A stretch of 64,000 nt of DNA, from positions 14,166,501 to 14,230,500 of the forward strand of contig CM064417.1 in the NCBI GenBank assembly GCA_032690845.1. The letters run 5' to 3'. Position 1 is the first letter of the stretch; every line of letters starts with the position of its first letter. The DNA is from Eleusine coracana subsp. coracana. Taxonomy: Eukaryota > Streptophyta > Magnoliopsida > Poales > Poaceae. Below are positions 11,400 through 21,628 of the stretch, one piece after another. The notes beneath the pieces are model-generated. The model did no database searches and had not been told where the DNA came from. It worked only from the letters and a program-made list of their open reading frames with translations. The position numbers were made by a program, and so were the translations under genes.

Positions 11400-12580
11400 C
11401 AGAAATACCAAAATAGGAAACAAAAAGTGAAGGTTATCCCTACAAAACTACTAAGCAGTGGTGCCTCTCAACACACCAAAAGGAAGCTTCTTGTAAAGCT
11501 CTTACAAAGTTCTGAAAAAAAAAGCAAAGGATACTAGGGAGGTGTGTTCCATGATTGCAAGGGTTACAAAATAACCTGTGTGTTGTTCAGAAGAAATATG
11601 TAGAGCTAGGAAGGCTAAATATATATATGTGAGTGGCACATAAATCAAAAACAGATAGTAAAGCTGAATAAGTGCCCAAGTAACTTGTCCCTAGTTGCTG
11701 GTCTAACTATGTCCTAGAACAGTAGTGATAGCAAAGAAGAAACAAGGAGACAAAGGCACACAGTCAATAACAGGGAGCTAAGTGTAAAATAGCCAAACTC
11801 AGAAATTTCAGGGGGCTAGATGGAGCACTAGTAGGAATCCCAAATTTCTTTTTATTTCTTTTTTATTTTTTTGATATTTTTTATCCAACTCACTAACAAA
11901 GGGGGATAAACCACAAAACATTTCAGCTCAAACAGAGCTAGGACATGGACTACAGAAATTCTTGAAGTTTCAGAAAATGTGAGGTTTCAACTTGAATGAA
12001 TTTTTTCTTTATCTTCCCAATTTTTTTTTAATTTTTTGATGAGGGCACACAAATCATAGCCTAGTGTGGGTCACCTCAACCTTTTGTCGAGAATCTGCTA
12101 TAAAAATTTCAGCCAAAACGGACAACTGAGCGAAAAGTTATGGATGTTTTACCGAAGGGGTGTCGGAATCGGTTATGAAGAAACCCGGGGTTTGAGTGAT
12201 TCGGGCAGGGATTTTTTTGGTGGGGTGGATGCAGCGGAAAGTGGAATTTGTGAGAATTGTTCTGAGGTGTTGAGGGGATTAGGGTGGGCGTGTTGATCAA
12301 TCAACCCTAGCACACAAAGCAGACAAAACCGAGGGTGGTGGAGGGGATGGCGGCTAGGGTTGCAAGGGAAACACTACTGACGACGAAAACACAAACTAAA
12401 CCAGTGACTAAACAAGAACTAGGGCAAAAACTCAACACTACGGACTCTGAAAATTGAAATATGAAAAGGCTAAACACGTGGTTATAGGCAGGGGAATTTT
12501 TTTTTTTGGCTTTTCTGTGGACGATAGGAATAACACGAAAATAAAACTAAAGGGTAGTGTGAACATGACGGTGCACCTGA
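11400..12580 (-). other. CRM-1 5' untranslated leader
   Basis: The stretch between gag start and primer site has no domain. It is AT-rich, with long T runs around 11850-12040, and the short open frames on either strand resemble nothing. A leader of this length is plausible for the family. Confidence 0.6.
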
Positions 12581-12596
12581 AGCTTTGATTACCACT
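12580..12596 (-). promoter_or_regulatory. Primer binding site of CRM-1 (imperfect)
   Basis: On the minus strand the bases next to the 5' LTR end read AGTGGTAATCAAAGCTTC. This resembles the initiator-methionine tRNA complement TGGTATCAGAGC, with one extra A and one change. Position fits; the match is imperfect. Confidence 0.5.
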
Positions 12597-13506
12597 TGAT
12601 GTGAACAAGGGTTCCCGATCTTTCGAAAGGTTCTGATAAATCTTGATTTGGGCAGAGGCGAAACACAAATTAATCTGGCTTCTAAACACCACGTTCAAAA
12701 CCCCGCAATCGCAGCACAACGTCTCCTCTGGTTATCAACCATCCAAGGACGATTGACCTCACCGAGAAGGCTAATCCTTGCCTGCGAATCAAGAACACAA
12801 GCAAGAACAACGAAGAATGCAACACAATTGCAGATGTATGATTAAACTCACGAAGTTGGGGTCTCACAAACCGACAAACAGCAACACTATTAATGAACAG
12901 AATTGATCTAAGAAAAACTAGAATTCTAATGGTGTAGTGGTGGCTGTATATGAAGACCCTAGGGTCGTGCAAGACCCTCTGGACGTGCCCCTAATTGGGC
13001 TCAACTAGATACAAAGCCCAAAGGCCAAAAATAGGCGACGCAGCACCGACACAGATTCTGGACCCTATATTATTTTGACGATTCCTGATGACTCTAGATT
13101 AATTTTGACATGGGGCTGGCGGCATTGGAAATGTCTTCTCCTTATCTTTCTGTGCATATGTAGAACGTCCAAATCCGAGTTAGTATGCGTCCTGGGCGAC
13201 CATTTTAGTGCAGACTGGTTTTAGGCCCCAAAACAGACTTGAAGTCCGTTTTGATTGGGCCTCCACTTTGGCTTCCAAGCCCTTGCTGCTCTTCCATGTT
13301 CCCAACTCCATCTCCCATCGTGTCCTGGTCCTCTCCATGGTTCCTAATTATAAAATAATCATTAGGTAGAAAACCATTCTCAAAAGTAACATATAGAGAA
13401 GAACGTAGGAACGAGCTCACCTCTAAATTTACTCGTCATGCACGAGCTCTAGTCATTGGACTTTGCAAGAGTGATGTGTGTATCCATAGGAGTGATGTCC
13501 TCATCA
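12597..13506 (-). repeat. CRM-1 5' LTR
   Basis: 910 bases, starting TGATGAGG at 13506 (minus) and ending CATCA at 12597. It includes the same pol-tail coding text as the 3' LTR (MSSFLRSSLYVTFENGFLPND at 13205-13420), duplicated because the LTR itself encodes it. A short deletion relative to the 3' LTR removes part of the PPILDLQGP region. Confidence 0.88.
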
Positions 13507-13511
13507 ATACC
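13507..13511. repeat. Target-site duplication of CRM-1, right
   Basis: ATACC, identical to 5844-5848. On the minus strand GGTAT lies in the RT region of CRM-2, where the copy is cut after QDLLDMG. Confidence 0.9.
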
Positions 13512-13915
13512 CATGTCCAGAAGGTCTTGGACTCGTCGTTGAATTTTCTTAGTCTCCTCAGGTTTGGTCCTATAGGCAGCACGGTTTGGTAAAGTAGCAC
13601 CCGGAATCAAATCAGTTTGATGCTCAATCCTTCTCAAAGGTGGCAATCCCGGGGGGTATCTCAGCTGAGAAAATATCCTTATACTCCTACAAAATGTTAG
13701 TGACAGCTGGAGGCAAAGGAGTAGGACCAATATCGTCAAGCAAAAATAAAGATTGTTTGCATACCAAAGCATAGCAAATATCATCAGCAGCAGAAATTTC
13801 AGCAAGTTCAGTTTTTGTTGCAAGACATGAACGACCTTGTAATTTAATTCCAGCACCCTTAGAACTTGAAGTATCATTAACATTACTAGGTGTAGAATCA
13901 GAATTAACAGGTTGA
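13512..13915 (-). pseudogene. CRM-2 protease-RT linker (upstream part)
   Basis: The minus strand reads LPPLRRIEHQTDLIPGATLPNRAAYRTKPEETKKIQRRV up to the CRM-1 insertion. Before that a different frame reads KGAGIKLQGRSCLATKTELAEIS, equivalent to CRM-1 at 9440-9580. At least one frameshift lies near 13690. The match stops at 13915, where the Athila LTR begins; the missing gag and 5' LTR of CRM-2 are not seen in the window. Confidence 0.78.
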
Positions 13916-15527
13916 TGTTGACGGTCGTTATACACCAATTTTGACCGTCAATATGATCCATAAAGTGGGAAGATATTGCATTTCATACATGTATGATGGT
14001 CAATAATAATAAGAATCCACATATCCTTGCTAGAATAAGTGTATGCAGGGATTATATCCAAAAGGAGTGAAGAATGGAGCAAAGATCCGTGAAATACCCA
14101 TTTCGGCCAATGGGGTGATGACACATAAGCATCACATGGATCATTGATGTGGCTTCACAGGAGTTCTTCGTGAAATCACCGACCTATGGAGAGAAGACCC
14201 ACCTGTCAAGCACCAGAAGAAAGCACAGGCCAAACAGGCCCACCTCCAGGTCGGTCGATCGGCCCCCCTCTGGTCGACCGACCTAGAGTTGAGGCGGTTC
14301 GGCCACCGCCTCAACGTGGCAGCTCCTGGTGGCTTCCTGATGGCGGTTGCATGACGGTTCCTTCGTGGTTACTCTTCCTCAACCGTCTTAGGACCAATAT
14401 AAATAGATGGGTCATTCTCCACTCCAAACACACACTCATATTTGTATTCATTCTCCCCCTCACTTAGTCTCTCAAGTCCTAGTGGTATTTAGTTAGTGTG
14501 AGCCCTGCTCAAGTCTCTAAAGTCATTTGGAATATTGGTATGGCTCTAGTACTATTTTCTTTATTCATATTTATGACTTTATTCTATTCAAATTATATTG
14601 TTCTTCCATATAGTTGTGATTATGATATGTTTGCCTTGTTTGGTTATATATCACATTCATTTCATAGGACCTTAGTATGCCTTTATAATAGTATAGACTT
14701 GCTACCTTATTATTATGATTGGCATATACCTAGACTATAGTCTTGTCTTTATTTGTTAGTAAATACATAGTATAGTTATAATATCTTAGCATGGGTTCAC
14801 AGTCTCATAGATCGTTAATAGATAGTTTTATCTATTATACACATATCTAGGATATTTAGTTTAAGTGACAGCTTAAGCTAAGTAGTAATGTAATAACTTA
14901 AGCATGGTGCTTGGGGTTAGAAGTTACATTTGATCGTCGCCTTGCCCACGGAAGAGAGGTAGGTTCTAGGAAATGACAGCCCTAGAATCCCATGTAATCC
15001 TCCACGTCTGGTTGGGAGATATGCGTTTCAGGAGGAGTTGTCCTGAAGAATGCATTCAGTACATGAATCCGCGCGCGAAGTGCTTAGTGTGTTAGGCTAG
15101 GCTTTTGTATTGACTAACATGTTTATGACTAACTATGCATCTATGTGTGTAGAATACATTAGAGAATATGGTAGAGTTCCTCTAACTAACCCACTAGGCA
15201 CTAGGATGATTTATTTGCTTAGAGATGAATACGTGTCTGTGTCCACTACCCCTTATCATTATTATCCTTACCCCTACACAAAGTCATAGGTTATTAGTAC
15301 CAATCTATATCTTAGCTCTATGTCTTTATTAATACTCTATTCTAACCGGTATGATCCGTTCGCTTGCGGATTTATCTGCAGCAATGAATTATACCCCAAC
15401 ACTCCTTGCGTTGTTACTAAGTATAGTAATATTCTTGGTGCGATGTTAGACTTGCTATAATCATATCTGGCACCGTTACCAGGAATAGTAATATTCTTAG
15501 TACGACGTTAAGGAGTGTCAAGAAGCA
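13916..15527 (+). repeat. Athila-type 5' LTR
   Basis: It starts TGTTGACGGTCGTT and ends GAAGCA just before a TGGCGCTGTTGTTGGGGA primer site. It has a TATA box at 14398-14405 followed by the expected CA-rich leader. The length of 1.6 kb suits Athila LTRs. No matching 3' LTR is present in the window, and the five bases before it (GTTGA) have no partner found. Confidence 0.72.
14398..14405 (+). promoter_or_regulatory. TATA box of Athila LTR
   Basis: TATAAATA after a GC-rich block of GGTCGACCGACC-like motifs. The position in the LTR suits the transcription promoter of the element. Confidence 0.55.
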
Positions 15528-15551
15528 TTTCTGGCGCTGTTGTTGGGGAAG
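15424..15551 (+). repeat. Tandem 62-base repeat over the LTR end and primer site
   Basis: TAGTAATATTCTTGG at 15424 and TAGTAATATTCTTAG at 15486 begin two diverged units. Each ends in a primer-site-like string: TCTGGCACCGTTACCAGG in the first and TCTGGCGCTGTTGTTGGGG in the second. Confidence 0.65.
15532..15549 (+). promoter_or_regulatory. Primer binding site of the Athila element
   Basis: TGGCGCTGTTGTTGGGGA matches, with two or three changes, the TGGCGCCGTTGCCGGGGA site commonly found in Athila elements (aspartate tRNA complement). An older-looking duplicate lies 62 bases upstream. Confidence 0.65.
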
Positions 15552-15672
15552 GCTCATAGAATAGTAGTCAATTAATATTGATAAAGAATTAAGATATTGA
15601 AGTATTGTAGCCATGGTTTTGTGTAGGCTAATCTTACTGTGTTTTCTCGTTTGCGTCAAAATAGGGTAGTGC

Positions 15673-16422
15673 ATGACTGGTTTCAACCTACCTGAAAATT
15701 TTGTTGAAAATCCAGAAAGAATTTTGAAGAGAAGCAAACTTTCAGTCTCTTCTCAGAAAACCTCTAAGAAACCAGGTGTACTAGCCATCACCGCACCACC
15801 GAGATCCGAGCCAATAGCTGAGAAGACCTTGAAGGAATTCTCTGCCCCCTCAACCATCCATGTCCCCACTGGGCCCAAGGTCGATGTCGGAGAAAACTTC
15901 GAGATCAAGACCAGTCTCATCACGATGGTACAAGCTAGCCCATTTTGTGGAAAAGCCCATAAGTACGCGAACACTCACCTGCAGAACTTCCTGGAGTTGT
16001 GCAGCACCTTTACCATAAGGAATGCGAGCCTGGATGCTATTAAGCTCCGTTTGTTTCCCGTTCCCGCTGCTAGGCAAAGCCAAGCAATGGATCTATGCCA
16101 AAAAGGATGCTGTCAACACTTGGGACAACTGGTCTGCCATGTTTCTCATGAAGTTCTTCCCATTGGGTAAAACCAACACTCTGCGGAGAAGGATTTTGAG
16201 TTTTTAGTAGACAGTCGGAGAAACTGTGCCTAAAGCATGGGAAAGGTTCCAGGAATACATCCTGGCCTGTCCCCATCATGGAATGGATAAGTGGCTCCTT
16301 ATCCAAAATTTATACAATGGGTTGACGGCTCCAAACCGTCAGTACATTGATGTTGCTGCTGGAGAAGCTTTCTTCTCGCTCGCGGTTGTTAATGCACCGG
16401 AGTTGATAGAGAAGAAGGTATC
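15673..16422 (+). pseudogene. Athila gag, N-terminal part
   Basis: ATG at 15673 opens MTGFNLPENFVENPERIL, then LITMVQASPFCGKAHKYANTHLQNFLE and CSTFTIRNASLDAIKLRLFP, which is the gag core of grass Athila elements. A frameshift near 16060 moves the frame to LLGKAKQWIYAKKDAVNTWD. Two adjacent TAG codons follow at 16205-16210, where QQ is expected, and then WERFQEYILACPHHGMDKW. The sequence is cut at 16422 by the Tat-1 insertion and continues at 30569. Gag would form the cytoplasmic particle; this copy cannot make a complete one. Confidence 0.85.
16418..16422. repeat. Target-site duplication of Tat-1, left
   Basis: GTATC directly before TGTGGGACATATG. The right-hand partner at 30564-30568 is TTATC, one mismatch. 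Joining the flanks keeps the gag reading frame across a valine-serine codon pair. Confidence 0.8.
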
Positions 16423-16850
16423 TGTGGGACATATGTACTGGGATACCTATCCACTCGGCTATATGGCCGAGTGGGCCGGGTGCTCGATTATGAAGCATTG
16501 GAGATTAAGGCCTAGAAGATAACTACTTGGATATTTGTTTAGAGCAGACGGCAAGTTAGGTTAAGAGATATGGTGTACAGGTAGAATTAAATGTAACCAA
16601 ATGATAGATTACCATATAAACCACTGTCCTTCGGCTATATAAGGAGGGTAGGGCGTCCTCGAAGATCATCAAAACTCGCATTGGGAAACCCTAGCCCCCG
16701 TGCGAACCCTAGCAATACAAGAACACCAATCAGGACGTAGGATTATTATCCTTCGGGAGGCCTGAACCTATATAAACCCTGTGTCTTGTGTCCATTGACT
16801 TTCATACTCATATGCATACCTAGATCTACTATCAAGATTATCTCTCGACA
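16423..16850 (+). repeat. Tat-1 5' LTR
   Basis: 428 bases, TGTGGGACATATG to TCTCTCGACA. TATA at 16636-16643, then GGAGGGTAGGGCGTCCTCG and the CAGGACGTAGGATTATTATCC block. It aligns end to end with 30135-30563 with scattered substitutions. Confidence 0.9.
16636..16643 (+). promoter_or_regulatory. TATA box of Tat-1 5' LTR
   Basis: TATATAAG in CTTCGGCTATATAAGGAGGG. It is conserved at 30349-30356 in the 3' LTR. Confidence 0.65.
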
Positions 16851-16870
16851 GTTGGCTCGCCAGGTAGTGG
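16851..16870 (+). promoter_or_regulatory. Primer binding site region of Tat-1
   Basis: GTTGGCTCGCCAGGTAGTGG directly follows the LTR end. The motif TTGGC-CGCCAGGTAG-GG is usual here in RIRE2-like elements. I have not assigned the tRNA. Confidence 0.6.
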
Positions 16871-16899
16871 TACCGTTGAGTTCAGTTTTGTTGAAATCG

Positions 16900-17506
16900 A
16901 TGGCTTTCCTCGATGTCAAGTTTCACCTGGGAGACAAGATCTGCTTCGGCGCTTTCAGCTTCATTGTTGATCAGAGCGGGAGTCTCGTCAAGCAAGAACC
17001 AGCGGTCCTTTCAGCGATTGCCGCACCTTCAGATCCAGGCGCCAATGAGGCTTCAGTGGTTGGTCGTAAGATCAGCCCAGCGCACCGACTCCCACTAGGC
17101 CTCAGTGATGCGGCGGCAGAGTACCACGCTCTTCAGCTGGAAACCCTACCGAGTAACATCTTAGCGTTGCCCACGACTGACCGACCGACAAGCCTGGCTG
17201 ACTCGGATGCATCTTCGGTTGATTTCCCGATTCCCTACATAGAGGAGTTGGATGAAGATCCCAATATTTTTTCTCAATTCGCAACTAGTAGCAACAATCA
17301 GTGCTGATCATGAGTCAATCTTGGACCAGATCAAAGAACCGAGTGATTCAGAAAGCCACTCATCGGGCTACCATGTGGTCTTTATGGTAGCACCAGCGGC
17401 TCCAGACAGCGGCATAGAGACGTTGGTGATAGCTGCTACGAGGGCTGAGACGGGTACGAACCTTCAGGACAGATGTGAGACCTATCTTGAAGACGATGAT
17501 CCATAG
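16900..17506 (+). pseudogene. Tat-1 leader ORF / gag N-terminal part
   Basis: ATG at 16900 opens MAFLDVKFHLGDKICFGAF and continues to 17307 with a serine/aspartate-rich, low-complexity protein (IPYIEELDEDPN). A T run near 17268 coincides with a frame change, and the frame at 17252-17506 carries on (IKEPSDSESHSSGYHVVFMV ... RCETYLEDDDP). It ends just before a CRM solo LTR that splits this region from gag. In RIRE2-like elements this lies upstream of the gag core. Function unknown. Confidence 0.6.
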
Positions 17507-17508
17507 GC

Positions 17509-17513
17509 AGATA
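17509..17513. repeat. Target-site duplication of CRM solo LTR, left
   Basis: AGATA, repeated exactly at 18438-18442 on the right side. Confidence 0.88.
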
Positions 17514-18437
17514 CGATGAGGACATCACTCCTATGGATACGCACCACACTCCTCCAATTCTGGACTTGCAAGGTCCAATGACTAGAGCTCGTGCACGACG
17601 ACTAAATTTAGAGGTGAGCTCGTTCCTACGTTCTTTGCTATATGTTACTTTTGAGAATGGTTTGCTACCTAATGATTATCTTATGATTAGAAACCATGGA
17701 GAGGACCAGGAGATGATGGGAGAAGGAGTTGGGAATGTGGAGGACCAGCAAGGGCTTGGAAGCCAAAGTGGAGGCCCAATCAAAACCGACTTCGAGTCTG
17801 TTTCGGGGCCCAGGACTAGTCTGTACTAAAACAGTCGCCCAGGACGCATACGGACTCGGATTTGGATGTTCTACATATGCACGGAAAGATAAGGAGAAGA
17901 CCTTTCCAATGCCACTGGCCTCATGTCAAAAGTCGTCCGGAGTCATCGGGAATCGTCAAAACAAGATAGAGTCCAGAATCTGTGTTGGTGCTGCGTCGCC
18001 TATTTTTGGCCTTTGGGCTTTGTATCTAGTTGAGCCCAATTAGGGGCGCGTCCAGAGGGTCTTGCACGACCCTAGGGTCTTTATATACAGCCGCTGCCGT
18101 ACCGTTAGGGTTTGGGTTTTGCTTAGATCAATTCTGTTCATAAACAGTTTTGCCGTTCATCGGTTTGTGAGACCCCAACTTCGAGAGTTTAATCATACAT
18201 CTGCAATTGTGTTGCATTCTTCGTTGTTCTTGCTTGTGTTCTTGATTTGCAGGCAGGGATTAGCCTTCTCGGCGAGGTCAATCATCTTTTGGACGGTTGA
18301 TAACCAGAGGAGACGTCGTGCTGCGATTGTGGGGTTTAGAACGTGCTGTTCTGAAGCCGGATCGATTTGTGTGTCGCCTCCGACCAAATCAACTTACCAA
18401 GAACCTTTCGGAAGATCGGGAACCCTTGTTCACATCA
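17514..18437 (+). mobile_element. CRM-family solo LTR
   Basis: 924 bases, starting CGATGAGGACATC (first base changed from T) and ending GTTCACATCA, flanked by AGATA duplications. It aligns with both CRM-1 LTRs and contains the same coding tail (GPMTRARARRLNLEVSSF at 17574-17627, open to 17829). TATA lies at 18082-18087. The absence of internal sequence and the exact duplication indicate unequal recombination between two LTRs of a full insertion into Tat-1. Confidence 0.9.
18082..18087 (+). promoter_or_regulatory. TATA box of CRM solo LTR
   Basis: TATATA in GGTCTTTATATACAGCCGC. The same place in both CRM-1 LTRs reads TATATA(C/T) on the minus strand. Confidence 0.55.
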
Positions 18438-18442
18438 AGATA
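18438..18442. repeat. Target-site duplication of CRM solo LTR, right
   Basis: AGATA, identical to 17509-17513. Confidence 0.88.
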
Positions 18443-18497
18443 CCCGTCCCCTCCAACGTGATTGCCATAATGAATTTAGACTTGTGCAACAGCTAGA

Positions 18498-20048
18498 CAT
18501 GGGCGACTTCACCTTGCAGCTGGATGGTGAAGAGGTTTTCAAGACCCCACAGCACAACGTCACGGTTGCGGCAACTCTACTGAACTCGGTGGAGCCCATG
18601 CTCATGGCTAACCCTGAGTTGACCTTGCAAGTCAATAAACTGAGCACACATCAAGGCTGCAGCCATACTGGAGATGCACACAAGTCGCACCATGCCGAGT
18701 AAAACAACGTCCGGTGCCGGTAGTTCATTTCCTAGTCAAGAGAAAAGAGATCGGTGACAGCATGACCAACAGGCCACCCCACCGGCCGATCGTTGAGTTC
18801 CATGATCAGAACCCACATGCTAATCTCCGTAATGGCATACCGCGACGCAACACCCGTGTCCGACTGAATAACAGTTACTAGGACAGGGACGAGGCAACTC
18901 ATCAAGAGCAGGAGGAAGAACGACATCGTCGTAGCTTTACCAATGACCGGTATTACGAGCGTGACGGCCGGCGGGAGCAGCCTCGAGAAGATCATCACCG
19001 CGACTACAGATATGCTGGGCGGAACAACGATAGATGCTGCCAAGAAGATGACCGTGATCGAGGGTGAAACCCCACTCCACTGCTCAAGGATCATGATGAT
19101 GCAGCTGGCATTCGAGCCTTCACTCAAGATCTGCGCACAGTTAGCTGGCCGGCTGGTTTCAAGCCCGCCTGCATCGAGAAGTATGATGGCAAGTCAGACC
19201 CTAACGACTGGCTTTAGTTCTACGTGACTGCCATTTGGGCACTCAGCGGTGATAGCTTCGTGATGGCCAACTACCTGCCCGTATGCCTGGCACCGATAGT
19301 CAGAACATGGCGCACCAACCTACCAGCCAACTCCAATGATTCATGATTAGAGATGTGCAGGCAATTCACCTCCAAATTCCAGGTGACGTTCGACCGACCT
19401 GGTAATCATTGGGAACTTGCCAGAATCAGACAGCGAGACCGAGAGCCACTGCGGGACTACATCCAATGCTTCTGTCGAGTGAAGAACACTATCCCAAACA
19501 TCTTGGATGCTCAAGTCATCACCGCCTTCCAAGCCAAACTTCATGATGATGATCTGATCAAGAAGATTGGAAGGTTGGATGCCGCCGGAAGCCTGACAGC
19601 GAAAGAGCTCTTCACCATGGCCGATAAATATGCATCCGATAACTCGGCCCCCTTCCAAGTACGTCAGTACAAGGAGGAGGCACTGTGCAACCGCAATCAG
19701 TTGGGATCATCCAACTACAACAAGGACGGCGACAGGAAGCGCAAGCTGGAAAGAATGATCACTAATACTGAGCGTCCCCATCAAAGAAGGCATGTCACTC
19801 AGGATGACTTCGACAAGATCCTCGAAGGCCCATGTTTGTTGCATGACGGCGCTCACAGGGCCAAGGAGTGTTTCAAGCTAAAGAGCTTTGCCCACCATGC
19901 TTTGAAGGTCTATAAGGAATGCCCTTGGGTCAACAAGAGTGGCAAAAAAGACAATGACAAGGATGAGGACAAGGAGGAGTTCCAAGACCCTGAGCGAGAG
20001 GTCAATTACATCTATGATAGATCCACCTCCGAATCAAAATGCCAGTAG
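18498..20048 (+). pseudogene. Tat-1 gag
   Basis: The gag core is visible from about 19150 (FKPACIEKYDGKSDPNDW, MANYLPVCLAPIV) and continues in one frame at 19353-20048 with FTSKFQVTFDRPGNHWEL, REPLRDYIQCFCRVKNTIP and ELFTMADKYASD, which is the Retrotrans_gag pattern of RIRE2-like elements. A cysteine/histidine region (CLLHDGAHRAKECFKL) replaces the usual knuckle. In-frame stops lie at 19215 (TAG), 19344 (TGA in place of a tryptophan) and 20046 (TAG). The stretch 18500-19100 is frame-shifted and weakly matched. The 20046 stop is in frame with the protease part. Confidence 0.78.
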
Positions 20049-20807
20049 AAGATCCTCTACCAAGAGGTCCACTCGGTTTCACCGGCTGTGCCCCAATATC
20101 TATGATGGTCCAAAGTCCCAATAACCTTTGATCGGTCGGACCACTCGGACCATTTCCCCAGACCCGGCAAATACCCTTTGGTGTTGTCGCCGATCGTGAA
20201 CTGGGTGCAGCTCCATAGAGTGCTGGTGGATGGAGGAAGCAGCTTGGACATCCTCTTTGTGAAGACATTTAAGGAGTACGGCATACCTCTGACAGACCTC
20301 AAGCCTAGTCGGTCGCCCTTTCATGGCGTCATTCCAAGCATGCAGACAATTCCACTGGGACAAATCACTCTGCCAATCACATTTGGCACCCGAGAGAACT
20401 ATAGGACCAAGCGCATCACTTTCGAGGTGGAGGATCTTGACTCCACCTACCACGCCATTATTGGGCGACCGGCCATTGCCAAGTGTATGGCCATACCACA
20501 CTATCCTTACCTGATGATGAAGCTGCCAGGGCCGAATAGAGTTATCTCGCTGTGCTCAGATGTGAAGACTTTGTACGACTGTGACTTCCAGAGTTGTGAG
20601 CTGGCAGAAAAGAAGGTGATGGCATCTAAACTCGCCGAGTTGAAGCTGGAGGTTGCAAAGGTAGAGGAGGCCAACATTAACTCTCCTCCCAAGAAGGTGT
20701 CGAAGGCCACGATGCAGGTAGTAACCCTGGAGTTGAAAAAGATACAGTTAGATGATAATGATGTATCGAAGACCGCCATTATTAGGGTCAATTTAGATGC
20801 TAAATAG
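20049..20807 (+). pseudogene. Tat-1 aspartic protease
   Basis: The open stretch 20178-20807 (209 codons) contains VLVDGGSSLDILFVKTF, the active-site loop, and FEVEDLDSTYHAIIGRPAIAKCMAIPHY, the C-terminal block with the conserved GRP. A charged linker follows, up to a TAG at 20805. It is in frame with gag. The motif is DGGSS, usual for this lineage. Confidence 0.82.
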
Positions 20808-20956
20808 TAAAGCACGCTCATCCTTTTCCTTCATGATAATAAAGACATATTTTTATGGAAACCTTCCGATATGTCGGGTGTTCCAAGGGAAAAGATGAGC
20901 ACAAATTATACGTTAAGCCAAATGCTAAACATGTGAGGCAGCGACTTTGATGATTC

Positions 20957-21628
20957 TTGCAGGACCGCGAGGACGTGATTAAGAAAGAGATCGGCAGATT
21001 ACTGATGACCGGTTTTATCAAAGAGGTTTTTCACCCCAACTGGTTAGCTAACCCAGTCCTAGTCAGAAAGAAGAACAAGGAGTGGCGGATGTGCGTGGAT
21101 TATACTGGCCTTAATCAGGCTTGCCCCAAGGATCTCTTCACTCTTCCTCGCATCGATCAAGTGGTCGACTCAACGACTGGTTGCGCTTTATTGTGCTTCT
21201 TAGATGTCTACTCGGGGTACCATCAGATCCATCTTAATGAATCTGACCAACTAAAGACGTCGTTCATTATGCCCTTTGGAGCTTTTTGGTATACGACCAT
21301 GCCTTTTAGATTGAAGAACGTCGGCGCCACTTACCAGTGTACCATGCAGCGTTGCCTAGACAAGCAGATCGGGAGGAACGTTGAAGCCTACGTTGACGAT
21401 GTGGTTGTAAAGAGCCGACTCACCTCCGACCTAATCCAAGACTTAGCAGAGACATTCGACAACCTTTGCAAATACAACATGAAGCTAAACCCCGAGAAAT
21501 GCGTCTTAGCCGTCCTGTTAGGGAAGCTACTAGGTTTCTTTGTCTCGCATAGGAGAATCAAAGCAAATAAAAAGAAGGTCAACGCCATATTGAGGATGGG
21601 TCGTCCACATTCTCAAAAAGACATCTAG
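20957..21628 (+). pseudogene. Tat-1 reverse transcriptase
   Basis: 223 codons open. Motifs in order: KKEIGRLLMTGFIKEVFHPNW, VRKKNKEWRMCVDYTGLNQACPKD, FLDVYSGYHQIHLNESDQLKTSF, FRLKNVGATYQCTMQRCLD and EAYVDDVVVKSR with the intact YVDD box. The first catalytic aspartate of motif A is present. It lies in a different frame from gag-protease, so at least one frameshift lies between 20807 and 20957. The frame closes at 21628 before RNase H. This is the best preserved domain of the element. Confidence 0.85.

Larger units (their letters stand above)
5849..13506 (-). mobile_element. CRM-1: full-length CRM-clade centromeric-type chromovirus
   Basis: This is a 7,658-base LTR retrotransposon read on the minus strand, flanked by exact ATACC duplications. 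Both LTRs (about 905 and 910 bases) begin TGATG and end CATCA. The order is 5' LTR, leader, gag, protease, RT, RNase H, integrase, polypurine tract, 3' LTR. The pol frame runs about 105 codons into the 3' LTR, a known trait of the CRM clade (maize CRM, rice CRR). Family knowledge: these elements target active centromeres through integrase C-terminal motifs. The copy is dead, with stops in gag, a changed RT active-site residue, and a stop plus a small deletion in integrase. It inserted into an older CRM copy. Confidence 0.88.
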
